Shown here piece after piece: positions 14,025-14,494 of a stretch of DNA of 14,494 nucleotides (positions are counted from its first letter, which is position 1; each line of letters opens with the position of its first letter). Both the position numbers and the translations under genes were made by a program. This DNA comes from Bacteroides sp. (GTDB taxonomy: Bacteria > Bacteroidota > Bacteroidia > Bacteroidales > SM23-62). The notes under the pieces were generated by a model. The model was not told the origin of the DNA and searched no databases. It saw nothing but the letters and a program-made list of their open reading frames with translations. The DNA lies in NCBI GenBank assembly GCA_030667765.1, contig DAOUVF010000025.1, positions 1 through 14,494 of the forward strand, read 5' to 3'.

Positions 14025-14494
14025 ATGGCACCGGCTTACCTGCAACCACTGATCAGGCAATACGAGGATAACCGTGATCCAATACGTGCCGTCCAGATGA
14101 AAGAATACATGAAGGACCAATTCGATTTCTACGGAATAGGCACACCTGCAAGGAGAGGCATGATGTCTGCCCATATAAAGGAATTCGGCCTGCCTGACTG
14201 GAACATGATCGAAGAAATCACCCGTTATCTATGGGAGATGGAAGAACGCGAGTGCCAGTCCACCGTTATCGACCTCCTGAACCGTATGAAAAAGAAACTG
14301 GGCCGGAATGAACTCCCGCTGATGGAATACCTGATCACCACAAAATCCTGGTGGGATACAGTAGACGGCGTGGCCGGCTGGCTGGTCGGAGACATAATGA
14401 AAAAGTACCCGGAACAGATCAAGCCCGTGACAACCAGGTGGATGGGTCCTCCGGGAATATTCCAAAACCGATCCTCAGACTGTCCGGCAATACG
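14025..14494 (+). CDS. AlkD-like DNA alkylation repair protein, 3' end cut off and apparently disrupted
   Basis: This is a HEAT-repeat DNA glycosylase of the AlkD family, which removes N3- and N7-alkylated purines. From ATG 14025 (11 bases after the S9 stop) the frame reads MAPAYLQPLIRQYEDN, FYGIGTPARR, LWEMEERECQ and LITTKSWWDTVDG, then a VGDIMKKYPEQIKPV segment. The SWWDTVD motif carries the Trp and Asp equivalent to the catalytic W109 and D113 of Bacillus cereus AlkD. After TRWM (to 14444) the frame loses similarity, while the adjacent frame from 14440 reads GWVLREYSKTDPQTVRQY. That is the family's next-to-last helix region with the W187 equivalent. About 46 intervening residues, including the R148 helix, are missing and the frame shifts. 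It is therefore either a decayed gene or an assembly artefact. The gene runs past the right edge. Confidence 0.85.
   Translation, partial: MAPAYLQPLIRQYEDNRDPIRAVQMKEYMKDQFDFYGIGTPARRGMMSAHIKEFGLPDWNMIEEITRYLWEMEERECQSTVIDLLNRMKKKLGRNELPLMEYLITTKSWWDTVDGVAGWLVGDIMKKYPEQIKPVTTRWMGPPGIFQNRSSDCPAI

Noticed and set aside
1..14494. CRISPR arrays, tRNA/rRNA genes, insertion sequences, phage or integrase genes
   Set aside because: No regularly spaced repeats, no tRNA-like cloverleaf, no transposase or recombinase coding frames, and no flanking direct repeats around the cassette were seen by eye.

Overview
The window looks like a chromosomal piece of a Bacteroidota bacterium, most likely a glycan-degrading Bacteroidales/Marinilabiliales-type organism; the rank below phylum is a guess. 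The evidence is a short primary sigma factor of about 286 residues without region 1.1, TAnnTTTG-like promoter elements, almost no Shine-Dalgarno sequences, TTG starts, relaxed lipoprotein signals, and an exported sulfatase/glycosidase/oxidoreductase cassette. There are no RNA genes, CRISPR arrays, insertion sequences or phage genes. No gene-free stretch exceeds 300 bases.

Layout. Positions 1-2287 (+) hold the 3' end of an endonuclease/exonuclease/phosphatase gene and, 2 bases later, a complete uvrB. Positions 2308-9355 (-) hold a tight four-gene cassette, transcribed in the order GH116 glycosidase, sulfatase, isochorismatase-ThuA fusion, Gfo/Idh/MocA oxidoreductase, with gaps of 7, 13 and 2 bases. 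All four products carry export signals: two lipoprotein-type, one Sec and one Tat. Positions 9400-9434 hold a strong rho-independent terminator, which insulates the cassette from the upstream rpoD-like sigma gene (9457-10317, -). An HtrA/Deg protease gene (10553-11986, -) follows. It diverges from a (+) group: dapF (TTG start), a stand-alone S9-family hydrolase, and an AlkD-like DNA alkylation repair gene that runs off the right edge.

How the genes fit together. The core genes cover DNA repair (uvrB, alkD-like), transcription (rpoD), envelope proteostasis (HtrA) and diaminopimelate synthesis (dapF). The cassette is the accessory part. I infer a periplasmic route in which a sulfatase and a beta-glycosidase strip a sulfated glycoside or glycolipid, and the oxidoreductase and the fusion hydrolase act on the products. 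There is no SusC/SusD pair or regulator in the window, so it is not a classical polysaccharide utilisation locus.

Most worth a second look: the cassette and its isochorismatase-ThuA fusion, which seems to lack the family lysine; an apparent internal deletion plus frameshift of about 143 bp in the AlkD-like gene; and a canonical Shine-Dalgarno in front of rpoD, with another in front of an 8-codon ORF upstream of it.
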